DNA of 7,219 nt from assembly GCA_027457185.1 (NCBI GenBank), contig DAIDTN010000010.1:1-7219 (forward strand), in the 5' to 3' direction. The DNA is from Burkholderiales bacterium (lineage in GTDB: Bacteria; Pseudomonadota; Gammaproteobacteria; Burkholderiales; SG8-39). Both the position numbers and the translations under genes were made by a program. Numbering within the stretch: position 1 is the first letter of the stretch; every line of letters begins with the position of its first letter. The notes beneath the pieces were generated by a model. That model worked only from the letters and a program-made list of their open reading frames with translations. It was not told the DNA's origin and ran no database searches. Positions 5,602-7,219 of the stretch are shown piece after piece.

Positions 5602-7017
5602 TCAGCCGCTATAGTACATATCGAACTCGAGCGGATGCGTGGTCATGCGGAACCTGGTGACCTCTTCCATCTTTAGTGCGATATAGGCACCGAGCATATC
5701 GTCTGAAAATACGCCGCCGCGAGTCAGGAACTCATGGTCCTTCTCCAGATGCTCCAGCGCCATTTCCAGCGATGAACACACGTTGGGCACTTTCCTCGCC
5801 TGCGAGGGCGGCAGATCGTACAGGTTCTTGTCGATCGGATCGCCCGGGTGGATCTTGTTCTGCACGCCGTCCAGACCAGCCATCATCATCGCGGAGAAGG
5901 CGAAGTAAGGGTTGGCGGTGGGGTCGGGGAAACGCACTTCAACGCGGCGCGCCTTGGGGCTGGTCACATTGGGGATGCGGCACGCGGCCGAGCGATTGCG
6001 CGACGAATAGGCGAGGTTGATCGGCGCCTCGAATCCAGGCACCAGGCGTTTGTACGAATTGGTGCCCGGATTGGTGATGGCGTTCAGAGCCTTGGCATGC
6101 TTGATGATGCCGCCAATGTAATACAGGGCAAAATCCGACAAGCCGGCGTACTTGTTGCCGGCGAACATGTTTTCGCCGCCCTTCCAGATGGACTGGTGCA
6201 CATGCATGCCGGAGCCGTTGTCGCCGACCACGGGTTTGGGCATGAACGTTGCGGTTTTGCCGTAGGAATGCGCCACGTTCCACACCGTATATTTAAGAAT
6301 CTGCAGCCAGTCGGCACGCTTCACCAGCTTTTCGAATTTTGTTCCGATTTCGCACTGCCCGGGCGCAGCCACTTCGTGGTGGTGAACCTCAACCTCGACG
6401 CCCTGTTGCTCCATCGCCAAACACATGGCGTTGCGGATGTCCTGCAGCGAATCGGCGGGCGGCACGGGAAAATAACCGCCTTTGACCGGCGCGCGATGCG
6501 CCATGTTGCCGCCTTCATACTCTTTGCCCGAGGACCAGGGAGCCTCTTCGGAATCGATCTTGACGAAGCAGCCGGACATATCCACGTTCCAGGTTACGGA
6601 ATCGAACACGAAAAACTCGGGCTCGGGACCGAAGTAAGCGGTGTCGCCCAGCCCCGTGGATTTGAGGTAGGCCTCGGCGCGTTTGGCAAGCGAGCGCGGG
6701 TCGCGGTCATAGCCCTTGTGGTCGGCGGGTTCGACCACATCGCAGGTAATGTTCAGCATGGTTTCATCGGTAAACGGGTCCAGGCGCGCGGTATCGGCGT
6801 CGGGCATGAGCAGCATGTCGGAGGCTTCGATGCCTTTCCAGCCGGCGATCGATGAGCCGTCGAAGAAATGGCCATCGTCGAATTTTTCCATGGTGAACTG
6901 CTTGGCCGGAACCGTAACGTGCTGTTCCTTGCCGCGGGTGTCGGTGAAGCGCAAATCGACGAACTTCACCTCCTTGTCCTTGATCTGTTTCAATACGTCG
7001 GCTGGGGACATAGCCAT
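5602..7017 (-). CDS. glnA: Glutamine synthetase, type I
   Basis: The product is 471 residues, the usual length of bacterial class I glutamine synthetase. It makes glutamine from glutamate, ammonium and ATP as a cytoplasmic dodecamer and is the entry point of ammonium assimilation. The N-terminal beta-grasp region (about 15-100) contains DGSSI (53-57). The catalytic domain shows the metal-ligand block GPEPEFF (130-136), HEVAAPGQCEIG (214-225), the glutamate-binding NGSGMHVHQS (267-276), NRSAACRIP (341-349) and the arginine-rich RVEVRFPDPTANPY (358-371). Tyr400 in NLYDLPP is the adenylylation site of the I-beta class, so activity is probably also controlled by GlnE. The C-terminus EFDMYYSG is typical. 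The ATG at 7017 has GAGGAG six bases upstream; the Met at residue 3 is less well placed. A sigma-54 promoter with NtrC-like sites lies upstream and a strong terminator downstream. Confidence 0.98.
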   Translation of the reverse strand: MAMSPADVLKQIKDKEVKFVDLRFTDTRGKEQHVTVPAKQFTMEKFDDGHFFDGSSIAGWKGIEASDMLLMPDADTARLDPFTDETMLNITCDVVEPADHKGYDRDPRSLAKRAEAYLKSTGLGDTAYFGPEPEFFVFDSVTWNVDMSGCFVKIDSEEAPWSSGKEYEGGNMAHRAPVKGGYFPVPPADSLQDIRNAMCLAMEQQGVEVEVHHHEVAAPGQCEIGTKFEKLVKRADWLQILKYTVWNVAHSYGKTATFMPKPVVGDNGSGMHVHQSIWKGGENMFAGNKYAGLSDFALYYIGGIIKHAKALNAITNPGTNSYKRLVPGFEAPINLAYSSRNRSAACRIPNVTSPKARRVEVRFPDPTANPYFAFSAMMMAGLDGVQNKIHPGDPIDKNLYDLPPSQARKVPNVCSSLEMALEHLEKDHEFLTRGGVFSDDMLGAYIALKMEEVTRFRMTTHPLEFDMYYSG

Positions 7018-7023
7018 TTATAT

Positions 7024-7029
7024 CTCCTC
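7024..7029 (-). promoter_or_regulatory. Ribosome binding site of glnA
   Basis: GAGGAG on the minus strand is separated by six bases from the ATG at 7017. It is the strongest Shine-Dalgarno match in the window and settles the glnA start over the second Met at codon 3. Confidence 0.85.
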
Positions 7030-7075
7030 AAGAAGCGGTTGATAACAATAAATTGCGGTAAACGGAGGGTAGTAG

Positions 7076-7091
7076 AGCAGAAAACATGCCA
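7076..7091 (-). promoter_or_regulatory. Sigma-54 promoter of glnA
   Basis: The minus strand reads TGGCATG-TTTT-CTGCT, against the consensus TGGCACG-N4-TTGC(A/T), so ten of twelve specified positions match. The invariant GG (7089-7090) and GC (7077-7078) are ten bases apart. The predicted start near 7065 would give a leader of about 48 bases ending in the GAGGAG ribosome binding site. Two NtrC-like dyads lie about 99 and 129 bases upstream of that start, a layout close to the E. coli glnA p2 promoter. Confidence 0.82.
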
Positions 7092-7155
7092 TCCGACGAA
7101 ATCCGGGCAGAGCATTGTGCCACAAGCGAAGTCGGAATGTGAATACCGGCGCGGT

Positions 7156-7172
7156 CGCCCGCATTTGGTGCA
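7156..7172 (-). promoter_or_regulatory. NtrC-like binding site, promoter-proximal, half conserved
   Basis: The minus strand reads TGCACCA-AAT-GCGGGCG. The first arm is a perfect match to the NtrC dyad TGCACCA-N3-TGGTGCA, but the second arm matches at only three of seven positions. Its centre (7164) is about 99 bases upstream of the predicted glnA start and 30 bp (about three helical turns) from the distal dyad. That spacing would let NtrC dimers bind cooperatively on one DNA face. Confidence 0.55.
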
Positions 7173-7185
7173 AACGGGCGCGGAT

Positions 7186-7202
7186 CGCACCAATGCCGTG
7201 CA
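7186..7202 (-). promoter_or_regulatory. NtrC binding site, promoter-distal
   Basis: The minus strand reads TGCACGG-CAT-TGGTGCG, matching the enteric NtrC dyad TGCACCA-N3-TGGTGCA at eleven of fourteen arm positions. Its centre (7194) lies about 129 bases upstream of the predicted glnA transcription start. In E. coli the two strong glnA enhancer sites are centred near -108 and -140, so number, spacing and distance all fit an NtrC enhancer. Confidence 0.7.
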
Positions 7203-7219
7203 CAGCGGTCTGAAAAAAG

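Noticed and set aside
5848..6855. A 335-codon open frame on the plus strand opposite glnA.
   Set aside because: It is a shadow of the glnA codon pattern; the translation shows no family motif and runs entirely within glnA.
7107..7122. TGGCACAATGCTCTGC upstream of glnA, which looks at first like the sigma-54 promoter because of its perfect TGGCAC.
   Set aside because: The GG and GC are eleven bases apart rather than ten, a spacing sigma-54 does not tolerate well. A correctly spaced element lies closer to the gene at 7076-7091.
1..7219. Insertion sequences, CRISPR arrays, tRNA or rRNA genes, phage or toxin-antitoxin genes.
   Set aside because: None was seen by eye on either strand; the window is fully accounted for by chromosomal housekeeping genes and short gaps.

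Overview
The window looks like a chromosomal segment of a proteobacterium, most likely a betaproteobacterium. The evidence is a moderately GC-rich base composition, a class I-beta glutamine synthetase with the adenylylation tyrosine context, and the cluster glnA - small exported DUF4124-type protein - ntrB - ntrC. From memory, that cluster order is typical of Betaproteobacteria; I could not check it here. All five complete genes lie on the minus strand, and one truncated gene lies on the plus strand at the left edge. I see no mobile element, CRISPR array, tRNA or rRNA.

Reading along the minus strand (right to left), the layout is as follows. The glnA upstream region (7018-7219) holds a sigma-54 promoter and two NtrC-like dyads. 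glnA is at 7017-5602 and is followed by a strong hairpin terminator. A regulatory and leader stretch without a gene (5313-5555) leads to a small exported coiled-coil protein (5312-4812). A short gap with a near-consensus sigma-54 promoter (4782-4797) precedes ntrB (4737-3697). An 86-bp gap containing two heptamer tandem repeats precedes ntrC (3610-2201). A 148-bp gap with a sigma-70-like promoter precedes aceB, malate synthase A (2052-457), which has its own terminator. The 3' part of an exodeoxyribonuclease III family gene (1-408, plus strand) converges on aceB. Its stop codon lies inside the A/T tract of the aceB terminator.

Functionally this is a nitrogen-assimilation control module. NtrB senses nitrogen status (in the family, through PII) and phosphorylates NtrC. 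Phospho-NtrC activates sigma-54 RNA polymerase at glnA and, judging from the promoter found here, probably at ntrB itself, giving positive autoregulation. GlnA makes glutamine from ammonium. AceB belongs to the glyoxylate shunt and may be linked to the module only by position. No undescribed system is evident. The observations most worth checking are the separate sigma-54 promoter in front of ntrB, the complete glnA enhancer/promoter architecture, the exported DUF4124-like protein inside the cluster, and the repeat-rich leader ahead of that protein.
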